Shown: positions 1 to 12,673, counted from the stretch's first letter. The stretch: DNA of 64,000 nt from Patiria miniata (GCF_015706575.1 NW_024037055.1:15627590-15691589), one strand, 5' to 3'. The notes: generated from the sequence alone by a model not told the origin. Numbers and translations: made by a program.

Positions 1-182
1 GTATCCGGATTGGACTGGACTAAATAAAACAAAACATAATCCTTTTGTTATTTCTTGTTATTTCTTTTGTAACATTTTATGTTCGTCTGTCGGTCTGTTA
101 TGTTTACTTTTAGGTACCTTCAATGGTGCTATGTTTAATTAACCTGTTCATTTGTGTAATTAAACTAATAACGCACATATAG

Positions 183-601
183 TTGCCAAATATGGCACTA
201 ACAATGTTGAGGTCGGCAATTTCCTCTTTAAAAATCTGGGTACGTCGGGTTACCGTACACACAATTGTCCTGGAAACAACGGTACCAAAGTACAGAGAGT
301 CGTACGCAAGAGCTCCCCAGCAAGTATCGTTGACGCCATTATGATTCCAAAATTTCTCACTGTGTCACACAGCTCCAAAGGTGTCGAATGTTTGGCTGTT
401 CTCATTATGCACCCTCCCGCTGATGTTAATGGCATGTTGACGCGATCCGGCGGGAGGAAGCACACGAGATGGTTCGGAATAAATCAGGCGTTTGTGCCGT
501 CTGGGTCTGCCGGGTTCAACCTTTATTATAATATCAATGCCGTTGCCATGGGGATGAACCCACTTTATGATTACGTGAACTTGGGCTTTTGTTCGTCATA
601 A
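183..601 (+). CDS. Possible terminal exon of an unrecognised protein
   Basis: An open frame reads from an acceptor-like AG at 181-182, preceded by a branch-point-like CTAATAAC, to a TAA at 599-601. It encodes about 138 residues after a split codon. Codons are mixed and look protein-coding in the middle (for example AGC TCC CCA GCA AGT ATC GTT GAC GCC ATT). The product contains an NGT and other polar stretches, several scattered Cys residues, and an aromatic C-terminal third ending in the residues NLGFCSS. I do not recognise the family and see no catalytic motif. The rest of the gene would lie left of the window. No canonical AATAAA follows closely, so a chance open frame remains possible. Confidence 0.4.
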
Positions 602-927
602 ATATTGCCAACTTGTATGCCTATTGCTCATCGAGGGTAGTTTCCCTAACTATTTTGGCTGCTATTTTGAACCACATCACGCCAGCCCATGAGTAAACAG
701 ACCTCTCTATGGCCAGGCTATCATGGCTGAACAAACACGGAAATGGAACACTGTAAAGGAAACGAAATATTCCCCATGAACTTGTGATTTCCAATTATTT
801 TATTTCCTCAATCAAATGTGTGGTTGGCTTTTCAGAGCCAGCAAAAGTCCACGATCAATTAGGGCCTAAAAAGCGATATTAAATGTTCCGTTTTGTTCCA
901 CTACATTTTGTTGATCATCGTTTTGCG

Positions 928-1636
928 TAGTCTGGTTCCCAGACCAAAAGATTCCGACTATTCCTGATGAATCTTAGGTCAGGTAGCCTCCGGTAATACA
1001 ATGTATTACAATTTACATCACGTGACTAAAACGGGAGGAATTCCACCTTTTTCCGAAACTGTCCGAAGTTTGCCGAATTCATTTCGTCGACAATCGGATA
1101 GTGTCAGAGTATTTCCGAGTATAATATATGTTTTATTAACTGTTAATTGCTTATTAAAAACTTAAAAAAAACTAGTTGATAATTAATATCCATTGCTTTT
1201 ATTTAGAAAACTTGAAATTCAACGACGATTTTGCACTCGGATCGTATACGAGGGGCGAACTTTTTGCTGCGTCATGCACTAGTTTGAATTTGACGACCGT
1301 TACCAGCATTTTCCAAAACGCGGCGTGGTCTCAATTCGGCTCCGCCTGCTAACAGTGCTGTTTGGGTGTCCAACTTTGAAGATTCCAGGTTAAAATTAGT
1401 CAATGTTTTTTTACAGAAGTATTAAACTGTATGATATATGAAGCAAGTGATTTATTTTTTTTTAAAATATCGGAACATTAAAAGCTTTATGTGATAAAGC
1501 GAATTCGGAAACGAAGACGAGCTTTGAAAAAGGGCCGTCAATGTCGTCGGGTTTATTTTTAGCCACGGAGGCTGCCTGACCTACAATTTAGACGTGTAGA
1601 CGTCGGGGGAAATTGTCAGGTCGGGGAACCAGACTA
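928..1636. mobile_element. TIR element with 9-bp target-site duplication
   Basis: The ends are inverted repeats of about 75 bp (TAGTCTGGTTCCC at the left, its complement at the right, both continuing into a GGTCAGGnAGCCTCCG block). The 9-bp word CGTTTTGCG occurs directly on both sides (919-927 and 1637-1645). A 9-bp duplication with long TIRs is typical of Mutator-like elements, although Merlin-type elements can also give 8-9 bp. The interior is AT-rich and has no transposase frame, so the copy is non-autonomous. Confidence 0.75.
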
Positions 1637-1645
1637 CGTTTTGCG

Positions 1646-4339
1646 CAATTCGGCGCGTTCAATCTTTTTTAATTTTTTTTTAAATTTGCGTCAGTTTTAG
1701 CATTTAAACAGTAAATGTCGAAAACAGCAACTTCAATGCAGTCAAGTATTGTGAGTTTACGTGAAAAGTGTTTTTAAGAAATTGAAATTGTTTCCGTTTT
1801 TGCATGAGACAAATCTGTGTCTTTAATGCTGTATCAATGTCGGATTCAGATTATTCATTTCTTCAAAGGCAAAGTGTGTTAGCATAGATTTTTTATTATA
1901 CCCCAAATTCTAGGTATCTAAGTAATTCTTTTGCTCTTTTTTGGAATAAAGAGGATAATTTTTTTAATATGTGGTTGCGAGAACCATTATTTTGTTTGGC
2001 GCCAAATGCATGATTTATTACTCCGGAGTTCAAGTGCGCAGTGGCGCCATAGACTTGGCGTTCGCTGATTGGACGAAAGGCATGAGCTCAGCGCGTGATA
2101 CCAACGTGATACAAGCAATAGTAGACAAAAACCACGCCATAAATAAACTGGGGAAAAATGTTTACGCAACGATGGCACAAAAAGGACCTTTGTTTTGTTG
2201 GAATGCTAACTGCCTGGGAATTTCCAGATGTGAGAAATTCCGAGGCTGAGAAAATTCTAGAAAGATATGGATTGCGGAACACATCCGGGGGAAAACCGGC
2301 ATTTTTTAAGCTTTCGCAACAGGTTGACGTGGACAGAAATTGGATATTTTTTTGCTGCCAGTAAAACTGAACCGAAGGCTGAGTCATTGTAGCCAAAATC
2401 AATATATCGTCAACGAAATAATAACCTTCCATATGGATACTAAACTATACATCTGAACCATTTTTGTTTTAAAGAGCATTAGACTGAAAAAAAGAGATAC
2501 CTCTATCCAGATTCATGCAGTGTTATAGGGGATACAACATGACGAATCTTTTTTTAAAGAAATTTATAAAAAAAAGTCACTCTTTTTACCATTTTTGTGT
2601 TTTTGTTTTTGGTAAACATTTACTATTATGGCCTCGAAACTAAAATGGTATTTCTATTAAGATGAAAGCCATGGGTACAAGACTGATAAATATGACAGAT
2701 CTTTTAATGCAACTAATTTCAGAACAAACACTTCCTATACGGTGGATTATGGTGAAAATGCCACAAATTTGTGGCTATTTTGCAAATACGAAATAACGCG
2801 GATAATTACTTACTGGAAAGGGATAAAAAAAGTCACATAAAAAGTTATGTCCGTCTCCTACTTCAGTATTTCCTTCCTTGAACGAATGTTATATTTTGGA
2901 GCCTTAATATTGCAATTTCTTTGCTGGATTGCTCATTATTTCCGCATAAAATGGACAAAATAAATAAACAAAAGATACATTTAAAACGTTTGTTTATTAA
3001 TAACCAATGATCTATATTAAAGAAAATTCCATCTTATAAACAGAAGTTGATTCAGTAAAACCGTAAAGATGGAAAAATGTACTTAGAATCATCCGAAATG
3101 GAGCAGCAGCTTTTGTATGAGGTTGGAAAATGCAGTCACAAAGCACCCCGACGTTCCTCCGTTGGAGGAAGTGCAATCCATGCAAAGGAGCCATACTAAT
3201 GGAATAACAAATATGATATTTATGTATTTTGTTTTGAAGATAAGGGCTTCGAATCGGGAATGTTGAAATGTATTTCTTATGGTTGAAATAATTAATGTTC
3301 AGGTTAATGTATAAACGAATGAATATCGAAATTTCTTGATAATATTTTGTTATATCATATATTTTGTGTTGTAATTTAATTCGGATTCAGTGACTATTTC
3401 AAATGGTTTAAACATCTCCAATTATTCTTAAGTTATTTCAAATTATTTGAAGTCTTATAAAATATTTTACTTTAAGTTTATGGGTAATGGGTTTTAGAAT
3501 TCAACGTGTTAGCATGTACACGTTCAATAATTTATTTGGTCCAAATTATGAAATGCCGAACATTTCGTTATGAACTCGTCTACACAAAACTGGTGTATTG
3601 TACGTCCTTCAATTCTTACAGACGGGGGGGGCAGATCGTATATATTTGCAAAGACTCTGCTGGCGAAGACAGAGAGACCTACGACCCACGTCTGTGACGT
3701 AACGTCCTTCAGAGATTGTGCGCAATCACGGCGTTTTGCGTGAAAATCGCGAGTGCCGAAAAATGACGCGCCGCGTCTTTTTTCGGCACGTGCACCAGAA
3801 AAGGTCAGGTGTGTGTGTGAATTCAACCGGGAGGCACCATTCTGTATACAAGACACAAATACCGTCTAGAAAACCCAAGTAGAGAGATATTACCAAGTGT
3901 TCAAACAAAACGTGCAGCACAAACTATATGAACTGGAAAAGTTGTTCAACTTACCATAGCTCGGTTGTGGTTTTTCATTGAAAGGAAGAAATTAATATGA
4001 ATTTGTTTTGTGTTTCTAGATCGAAGGAAGAACCTAAACGAATCATCTCAGATACGTTTCATACATCTACAATAGACAAAGTTATGACAGTGTCAGATCG
4101 GTATCTTTTTAGAGGCTCGACCTATCTGTCAGTATATGTTTCTACATTTGTATCATCATTAGTAAACACAGTGACTGCATAATAATGTACACATGGTTCA
4201 AGGAGCAAAATGGAAGTAAAGACAAGTAATAAAACGCAGTTTTAGGAATTCCTTTTAAACGTTTATAATTATTTGCGACAAACCATAAGCAGTCTTAGGT
4301 TGACATACATGTGATGTCTGCCCAAACCTGATGTTTCCT
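1646..4339. other. Intergenic, AT-rich, no gene seen
   Basis: I see only short unrelated open frames with no protein motif. Around 2019-2300 the base composition is more GC-rich and several overlapping frames stay open on both strands, but none resembles a known domain or is flanked by good splice sites. The stretch 3600-3860 is also GC-richer, without a recognisable product. Confidence 0.5.
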
Positions 4340-4396
4340 TTCGCTCGTACCCCCCGCCCTGCAAACAGGGCGGGGGGGGGGGGGTTACGAGCGAAT
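4340..4396. repeat. G/C-run hairpin
   Basis: A near-perfect inverted repeat: TCGCTCGTA, then C6 and GCCCTG, pairs across a CAAA loop with CAGGGC, then a run of about 13 G, then TTACGAGCGA. The G run is longer than the opposing C run, as expected for a homopolymer that has expanded on one arm. Confidence 0.8.
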
Positions 4397-4599
4397 TTGT
4401 TTCTCAGCTACCTCACGTGACAGGCACAACCTCGTATGTCACATTTCATCCACCTCATCCAGAAAACGACAAAACCACGGTCATCTTTGTGGCTTCCAAA
4501 ACTGCAACCTGTCATTCCCAACAGCATATCAGCTGGCAAAACACAAGAAAACTGAAGGTCACCAGTGCAAAAGAGGAAGACCGACAACGTCACGCCGTC

Positions 4600-4665
4600 A
4601 CTGAACTAGACACACATGTACATGGTGTTCAAGTACATGTACATGCCAGTGCATGTACATGTTCA
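4600..4665. repeat. TACATG-rich simple repeat
   Basis: Imperfect copies of the self-complementary hexamer TACATG/CATGTA. The same word forms a cleaner array at 11.40 kb. Confidence 0.6.
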
Positions 4666-4864
4666 TGTTCAGTTTTTTTATTAATCGAAATTAGGGGTGG
4701 GTGGGTGGGTCAAAATAATTTGGAAAAAAAGTCGAAATTTTAAAACATTGAAAATTCTGAATGGCCCCTTACATGAATACAGCACACTCAAGGATGAGCA
4801 GTTCAAGTTTTCTATCTCAAAAATTCTGGTTTTCAAATACAGTAGTTGTTTCTTTGTATAACCA

Positions 4865-5530
4865 AGCAAATTATAAATGTGGAAGTCCCAATGGCCTTTT
4901 TGCTACAAGGTATATGTACATGTATTTTACTACGCGCGTAGTTTAGGCTCCGCCCACTCCAAAGCCTGAGAATCATGTCATTGAGAAATATGCCAGGTAC
5001 AGATTTCCCGCCAAAGTTTAGACACTGTGCGGGTTGTGTTTTCTGATTTACCTCAGTGACCTTGGGCAACCGCCTGCCATTTACAACTCAGAAACAGTTG
5101 TGAAAAAAAAAAGCCTCCCCGACATGATTCGTATTTTGTCAGGAAACTGTAGGCTACAACTAGTACAAGAGCCAGTACCATTATCGACGTGTTTTTCACA
5201 CAGGTTACTTTTGTTAATGATGCGAATGCATAATAAAAAAAATAATATGAGCTTGTCTGTAAATAGAACGGAACTCTTGTTTTTTCAGGGTTAACACACA
5301 ACAACAATTTTTTGTAATAAATTCCAAAATTAGGAACAGAAAAGATATTAATCCCTTATTGGTTGCAAAAGTCCCGATTTTAAAAGAACAATTGCTTCAC
5401 TTAAAATCATTTGTGTTTATACTGTGTATCCATCCATGTGCAGGATCGAACTGAAAACCATCACACATTTTAGGCACAGAGCTCCAGGATCGGAAAACAC
5501 TACTAATACTTCCTTTCTGTTATTGTTCGA
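4865..5530. repeat. Local repeat family, copy 1
   Basis: Starts with a CGCGTAGTTTAGGCTCCGCCC block (4930-4957), then a TTTCCCGCCAAA block (5004-5015), a leading GACCT...GCGCA/GGGCAACCG block, and ends with a segment around 5425-5500 containing CATCCATGTGCAGGATCGAAC and GAGCTCCAGGATCGG. The same blocks in the same order recur near 5970-6740 and 7100-7690, with the first half again near 10.77 kb. The unit period is about 1.0-1.1 kb. No transposase or other ORF is shared between copies. Confidence 0.7.
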
Positions 5531-5969
5531 GGAGATTCGAAAAACTGTCTGTTTTTAATACTTTCGTTGCAACAATTTGAAAGCAGCGATGTATTTCTTT
5601 CAACGGTCATCAGTATGGATTTGGCTGGGCTACAAAAAACCATAGTCCACGGCAAACTGATGCAACCACTGTATGTCCCTCGAAAACCATTTCCTAACTA
5701 TTTACACACACGTTTGACGTGACTAAAAAGAGAAAGGCGTTATATTACAAAAGGTAGAGTTCTCTTGTGTTGCCATAAAAAAAACAGTAATGAATACAGC
5801 ATAATTATCATCATGAAGCTAAAGTAAGAGCAGTTCATTGTTAACGATAAAACTACATAACGACAAAAATTATGGTAATTCGTAATTGCATGTGGCTTTT
5901 GTAACTTTGCCGGGCCTGCAGGGCTGAGGATACAAATCTTTTATACAATAATTGGGTTTTATTCATTAA

Positions 5970-6740
5970 CCAGCCAAATTCGTGCAAGTTTCACTGGCCT
6001 TTTTGTTGTAAAAATATTTGCAAAATATTTCACTTCACGCGTACTTTAAGCTCCGCCAATTCCGAGACCGGTGTGGCACATGTCATTAGTAAAGAATGCC
6101 GCCAAAAACATTAGGCACTGCGTGGGTTGTGTATTTGACCTCGCGCAGCCGTCTAAAACTGAGCCGTGTGTGGTTTAGGACAATGGTTCCGTTTATTAAG
6201 TGTATATGTATTTCTAGAAAAAAAATGCATGTATATACCCTGACGATTATTAATTTTCTATGACAGTTTTAGGGCATAATAAGTCTTCCGACATCGTTGG
6301 CATTTTCATCAACCCTTTCACTTTTCAGGAAACTGTATAGCAAGAAAGTAGGTCTAACTATATAAAAGTGTTTTTCACATAATGCAGATCTCTTTTGTTA
6401 ATGTTACGATTGAAGATAATAATCAAAAACGACATATGAGCTTGCATCAGTTGCATATGAATAGTGGGACTCATTGTTCGGGGTTAACATCAAACAGCCT
6501 CTTCTCTGCTATAACTTCCAAAAGCAACCCCCCCCAAAAAAAAAAAAAATCATCAATGCATTACTGATTACACGAATCTGTATTTAAAAAAAAATAAAAA
6601 TAAATAAACTTGCTTCACTTTAATATGATTTCTGTTAATATTGCTGTGTATCCATCCACCAATCTCTGTGCATGGCACACCGGGATCGAACTGAAAGCCA
6701 TCACCCATTGCCAGCACAGAGCTCCAGGATCGGGAAACCT
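5970..6740. repeat. Local repeat family, copy 2
   Basis: A diverged copy of the unit at 4865. It keeps the CTCCGCC block (6049), a GCCGCCAAAA block (6100), CTCGCGCAGCCGTCT (6141) and the 3' segment with GGGATCGAACTGAAA (6681) and GAGCTCCAGGATCGGG (6720). On the - strand the 3' segment contains AGTTCGATCCC, which fits the RNA polymerase III B-box consensus. The accompanying A box is weak, so tRNA-derived SINE ancestry is only a suggestion. Confidence 0.65.
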
Positions 6741-7099
6741 ATTGCAAACATTCGAAAAAGAAGAATGCTTATGCTTTCGAAAATTTAAAACAATTGTGTA
6801 TGTTTTAACGGTCAAGGGTATTAGTTCTGTGATAAAGCAAAGCACAGGTAAAGCTATATCCTTGATAAACTGAAGCACAAAATTGGAAAAAAAGTCCACA
6901 CTTTTCACACCCAGGCATGCTCGATTAGTCAATTATTGTAACCACAGGTAAATTTCGCTGAAGTTGGCATGCAGAAATATTTATTAATGAATACAACGTG
7001 CGTGTAATTCTAATGTAAGGAGAAATGGTAAAGAGGTAGAGGTTAGGGTGGAGTTTCTCATTTGTTTTTAGTTCTTAAAACATCAAAACATCAAAGAAA

Positions 7100-7695
7100 A
7101 ATGCTTTCTACAGATTTCCCGCCAATGTATAGACACTGTGTAGGTCGTGCATACTTTGATTGACCTCAGCAACCTTGCGCAGCCGTCTGGGATTTATAAT
7201 CGAGCCCGCAGGACAAGGCCATTATAACTTAGGTTCATAGCACGCACCGCAATATGGAAGTTTTACATGGAGAGACAAAGAAGAAATAAACTGTACAATC
7301 ATACGTATTTAACCCGGGCCTGTAAAACAACCCTTCAGGTAACTGTACGAGAACCTGCAGTATAACTATACTTTACGGGTATTTTTGGTATAAAGGCCTA
7401 CAAGGAAACAAAATTTGCTGAACAGTTGTGCGTGTGAGTATTGCTGAACAGTGCAGTGAGGGTTAACTTGAAAGAAACTTTCCGTTGTTTTACAACACAG
7501 ATCTCCAATCCATTTCAATTAAATGCTCAGAATTATCACTTGGTTTCTCTGCATGTGGTATGTCTTGCAATAATTCGATCTTGTATTTCCACCACCCATC
7601 TCTGTGCATCGAGATACCAGGATCGGACTACAGAAGCCATCACCCATCCCCAGTACACAGAGCGCCAGGATCGGGAAATATTGCTTAACACTATA
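7100..7695. repeat. Local repeat family, copy 3
   Basis: Keeps the TTTCCCGCCAATG block (7114), GACCTCAGCAACCTTGCGCAGCCGTCTGG (7161 on), and the 3' segment with ACCAGGATCGGAC (7616) and GCGCCAGGATCGGG (7662). The CTCCGCCC head of the other copies is missing. Confidence 0.65.
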
Positions 7696-7699
7696 AAAC

Positions 7700-9515
7700 A
7701 ATGCACTGAAATAGCCATTATTTTCAAAAAAAAAATACACGAAAAAATCTTTCGAATGCACTATTCAAAATATTCATATGCACACAAAGTTACATACACT
7801 GTATTGTATCAATAACATATGTCACCGTTTAACATATAGGGTGATTCGTAGTGTGATTGTTAAACACCTAGTCGAACTCATGATAAAACTAAAGTATCAG
7901 TCCCTGTGAATCGGGACTATAGATTAATGGAACTACATGTGCCAAAGTTATAGAACATTAGAGAATCTTGTACCTACTCATTATACGTGGATTTAAAAAC
8001 CTTGCAACTGAACCTCTGAAGTCTGGAGACCTGAATTGAATGTTTAGTCGAATCCGATGTACTCCAGGCAGTGTGTCCGCTACAGTAAGCCGCAGGAGAA
8101 TGTTGTCTCATATTCTGTCCCAAATGATTCAGTGATGCAATCTTTTATTTATGGACAGTGAGATGAAATACAGTAAACTAAATGCATTATGTGTTAAAGA
8201 GAGATACTAATTGAAGAAGCGGGTTAAAAATAGAAGAGAGATATAAATTACGGCCTCTTTTGAACTGCCCTTAACACGTGACTACTCCTGTAGGGAATTC
8301 CAGAAACGTGGATTGACACCCGATTTTCAATAATAGTTAAATATAGATTGTAACAAAATTTCTTGAACCATTTTCATCCTTCATTTCCAAACATTACACG
8401 CTGATGATATGACCTTTTCCTGATACCTCTTCTCTTAAAACAAAAGGCAATGGAAACCGAAGGTAACAAGTAAATAATATCGACAAGAGTAGTGTTATCA
8501 CATCAACAAGGGCTGAAGTAGGCCTGTGCCGGTACAAAACGACGTCACCGTGCAAGAACGATCACGTTTCAGGTGATACGAGGCGTAAAGGCCAAGTAGG
8601 CGTCGGACGAAAAATCACGCTGCGCTATATTGGTCAGTGGCAAACTATAGGTACCATATGGTACAAAATATTACGATGATTCCACAAATCTGTTTACGAT
8701 GACATGCGTCGCAACTCACAAAAGTGAAACCGCTCTGCAGGTTTACCGAAAATGTTTAAGGTTAAATATTGGCCTAGTTGATTGGATTTAGATTTAAACA
8801 TCAAATTCACTGATCTTTTTATATCGTAAGTACATGTAGTACTAGTAGTACCCTTCTGACTGGCGTTGCAACAACGTACGTCACAATGAGATGGTTTTGA
8901 TCGACGCTGGCAAATCCCGTAAAAAGGTGTAAAATGTACTTCTGAGATATAGTTTCGAACAACACGACTGCGAAGAAGTAACCTGAAAAATGTAACATTT
9001 CCCAGTGCACAAGGTTGGATATATATTTAAATGTAGGCCTATAGTTATACTGACCGTTTCCTGTACGGGGGAACCATGCATATCTTATTTTTGAATGTTA
9101 ACGGTAATCAAAACTTTGAGCAACAAAAGGTCCAGAGTAAATGAATAAAAAACAATAAGAGCTAATCGTGGCTGCATGTGCTAGCAAACAAAAGTTGAAA
9201 AATGTTTTACTGAATGACTTGCAAGTGCTGACCCGGGTGTCATGCAAGGAGGCAAATTTCAAGGTATCGCAAAACCGGAGTGATTACGGCCACGGTACGG
9301 GTGATTTAGCACACTTAAGAGGCCGCTTTGTTTTTCATGGGTGCTTATCAAAACAACACTCGGTGGAAAGCAATTCCATGTCATTCAAACATTTTACCAT
9401 GCAATTATTTGACGAATTAATTTATAGTAAATTCGAGTTTCTGCAACCAATCCAAGCATATTATGTTTAACATGAAGATTTTTGGGGGCATGCATTAGAC
9501 AAAGGTCGTTATGCA
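7700..9515. other. Intergenic, nothing recognised
   Basis: AT-rich sequence with short open frames on both strands. None carries a recognisable motif or good splice context. A slightly GC-richer patch lies around 8520-8620. Confidence 0.5.
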
Positions 9516-9798
9516 CACTCTAAAAACAACTTAGTCAAATTATTGACTGGTTTTCCTAGTTATTGGAAATTGACTAGGAATTTAGTCAAACATGCAAAAT
9601 ATCATACCATGACTAGAAACAGTAGTTGGGTTCGACTCCAATTTCAGTTATTTGCATAACTATTTCTTCAAAGCCAGGAATACTGACTGGAAAAATCTAG
9701 TCAGATTGACTGATTTTTAGTTGCACCCAGCTGACCCTGAATGGCTAGTCAACTTTGACTGGTTTCTAGTCAAATCTGACTAATGCGTTTTTAGAGTG
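9516..9798. mobile_element. MITE with CACTCTAAAAAC termini
   Basis: The ends CACTCTAAAAAC and GTTTTTAGAGTG are perfect 12-bp inverted repeats. The 283-bp interior is built from many copies of TAGTCA and TGACTGG in both orientations, so most of it can fold back. No ORF, and I could not define a convincing target-site duplication. Confidence 0.7.
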
Positions 9799-10771
9799 CA
9801 GAAGGATAAGTACGTGAAAGGCCCTCGCTACGGTTCTACTGACGCAGTGTATTGAAGCATCACCAGATATCATTAATTAAAACAAACATTAAAACATATC
9901 ATTCAAACAAACATGATATTTTTATAAAGCAGACAACATGTTACTTACCCAAGCCTCTCAATTAAGCAGGTTTCCACCTGTATGTTCCTTGCTTCTATGC
10001 ATCGTGGCTTTAATCCCATACGCGGCTGTGACGAGACTCTTTATTGACTAAACCGTAGGTTTGCTGACAAAATGACCGGGACGAGCATCTGAAGAGTATT
10101 TCACGAATATCTACAACTTTCGAAAATATCTGCGCACGATCCTATTTTGGCACACATCAGTCATGCAGGAGAAGATTCTTCAATAGCCGTTAGCATTCTC
10201 GATCTCCCGCGCAATTCGTGCACGGAAGAGTTGTGGGCAATTTATGTTTCATGGCCTGGACAGACCATGCTGTCACGCGCCCTTCTCAGACATGGCACTT
10301 CTCGTGCATTCATCAACCCGTCATCCATTAGGCCCATGCCAGCCTCAGTGGCGAAAGTGTGTCTAGGGCCTTGAAAAATCTGAGAAACGACTATGCATCA
10401 TTATAAGACCACATGGCCTCGAGAGAGAACAGAATGATGGAACCAGTCTGGTAAAATAAAATAATAAAGCCAACTAGAAATTTGGGTGAAAAATATCTGA
10501 GCGTTATTTATGGGCCCTATTAATACCGTTATAGGATTTTAAAAAATGTTTCCTTGCCATGGCTGACCAATGTACATGTGAACAAGTTGCTAGCACGAGT
10601 CAATTCAGTTCAACTCAATTCAATAAAAGTGTATTAATATTTTATGGACGCAAGGCCGAACATTAATTGGTAGGACTAACAATGAAATAGGAAACATATA
10701 TAACAATTGAGAAACACTATCTGAAAAAAACCCTATTGTGACTACAAAGGTTTGCACGTATCGTAAATTCA
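9799..10771. other. Intergenic, one weak open frame
   Basis: A 75-codon + frame at 10147-10374 and an overlapping - frame both look slightly coding-like in composition, but neither matches a family I know and neither has supporting splice sites. The remainder is AT-rich. Confidence 0.4.
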
Positions 10772-11110
10772 TTTCTACAACGCGCGTAGTTTAAGCTCCG
10801 CCCACTCCAAGGCCTGAGAAAGATGTCATTGATAAAAATGCCAGTTGCAGGTCTCCCGCCAAAGTTTAGGCACTGTGTGGGTCGTGTCTTTGATTGACCT
10901 CGCGCAACCGGCTGGGAGTTAAAACCGAGTCATAATGATGTGGGTTGTCAGGACAAGGCCGGCATATAGATGGGTAAAAGCCGCTGTGGAAGATTTGGAA
11001 AACCATTCACTATTTTGCACATGCATCGTTATAAAAAAAAATAAACTCTGGTGATAATTAATTTTCATGACAGTTTTGGGACAAAACAAGCACATCACTC
11101 ATTTGCATTT
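10772..11110. repeat. Local repeat family, copy 4 (5' half)
   Basis: Very close to copy 1 over its first half: CGCGCGTAGTTTAAGCTCCGCCC (10781 on), CTCCCGCCAAAGTTTAGGCAC (10853), GACCTCGCGCAACCG. It then shares with copy 2 a TTAATTTTCATGACAG block (11059). The 3' segment with the GGATCGAAC block is absent. Confidence 0.65.
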
Positions 11111-11401
11111 TCATTGCATATGCCCCGTGGACGTCATAGATGGGGAGGGGAAAGGGGGAAAAGACAAAAAGACCTGGGCTAAATCTAGTTAATTTAATGC
11201 ACATTTAACAACATGGGCATCTACACATAACACAGGAGTGTCAATGGGATAGGGAGGGGTCGGCAATTAAAATGTCCCCGCTGAACCTCTAACTAGACAG
11301 TATGGAGGAGACCAACGGAAATGTGCGTATTGCCCCTTCTAGAAAGAAATCCTGGGATGCCCATATGCCCTTTTTGTGTTCTCCGCAAAGAGTACACACC
11401 A

Positions 11402-11440
11402 ATGTACATGTACATGTACATGTACATGTACATGTACATG
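11402..11440. repeat. (TACATG)n microsatellite
   Basis: About six perfect consecutive copies of the hexamer. Open frames through this stretch (MYMYMY, VHVHVH) are artefacts of the repeat. Confidence 0.9.
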
Positions 11441-12673
11441 ATGCACCTCAACTGTGTAACCTTTCGTGTTATGGACGCAGTGGGTGGCAGCTCGTGTGCG
11501 AGCGGACCGTGTTAGACACAATACTTATGTTCACATACATGAGCAGTACACACCGCCACCACCACCGCGCATGCACATGCATATGCATTGTCATTGTAGC
11601 CAATAGTACTAGCGCGCTCGCCTCGGTTCAAATGAGACATCCGTTTTCATAATAGTCTTTCCTGTGGACGGAAATCGCTGGAAACGGTACAAAAATTCCT
11701 ACAAGACGTTTCGCTTCGACGTCGTGTGCTCTATGTAAATGTCGTAAACTTGGCCCCACGTTTACTTGAACGCTGACTCTGTGAGTAAATTGGTACCCAG
11801 AAATGGGGTGTGCACCTCCATCATCTATTTCCTGGGCCAAGAAATTTCCGCAAATTCATGCCTTTCGCACAGTGGTACATGCAGCATTACGGTCAAATAG
11901 CCAACATATAATCCTCACTCGTTACTGACAATTTGATCTTCCATCTTCGGTTCATAATTTGTATGTATTTGTCAAACATAGTGGTTAGTAAATATTATAG
12001 GCTTGGGTTTTAGGTTATGCGCAGTATTTGACTTCTCTGTTTGTCCTCACTTTCCTTTTTTTTCTTGATGTGGGTTAAAACATTAGGAAATTTTAATCAC
12101 AAATTTTAAATTAAACATCAGAGCACTCTTGTATTAATTTTTCACGAACCTCTACCTCATTTATTTCATTTATACTCTCAAGTCCCAAAGTGAAGGGTAA
12201 AAAAAAAAAAAGGCCCCCCCCCAAAAAAAAAACAAGCCATGCGCATCGATCGAGTACAGAACATTTGACATTCAAAATTCTCAATTTAAATGACTTCCAG
12301 AGTATTCTGTTATAAATAAAGTCAATTTAAATATGTACCTACCAAACATCGATACCAAAACACAAGCATACTAAGCAAAGCGTTATCTTAAAGCCCAAGC
12401 GTATCATTAAACAAAATACTCTCAGAAACGGTACACTGCACGATAGGAAATCAACACAAAAAAACGTGCCCTGAGTAGTTCTCCAGACTCTAAATTGAGC
12501 CTGTATGAAAATCATGTGATGAGTCGGACAGCCAGGCTCAAAAGGTTTGTCCCCCGATCGGGGTCTCCGATTGGGAGACAGCGCTGCGTGCGCGCCCGTA
12601 CTGTTGGCTGCGGCACAATCTCACTGATAAAATCGGGAGCGTAACGTACACTAACAGCTGCGGTAGTGCTTTA
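11441..12673. other. Intergenic, nothing recognised
   Basis: Contains a homopolymer A/C/A stretch at about 12200-12235 and a GC-richer patch at 12540-12620. No supportable gene. Confidence 0.5.

Noticed and set aside
2019..2364. Overlapping open frames on both strands
   Set aside because: Frames of 63-114 codons exist on both strands, but they carry no motif and no exon-like borders.
6660..6740. tRNA gene on the - strand at the GGATCGAAC motif
   Set aside because: The B-box-like word is good, but no cloverleaf can be drawn: the T stem does not pair and the A-to-B spacing is too short.
10147..10374. Small gene on either strand
   Set aside because: Both frames look mildly coding-like, but there is no recognisable motif, splice site or promoter.
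11302..11652. + strand frame with VHVHVHVH
   Set aside because: It runs through the (TACATG)n microsatellite; no splice sites or domain.
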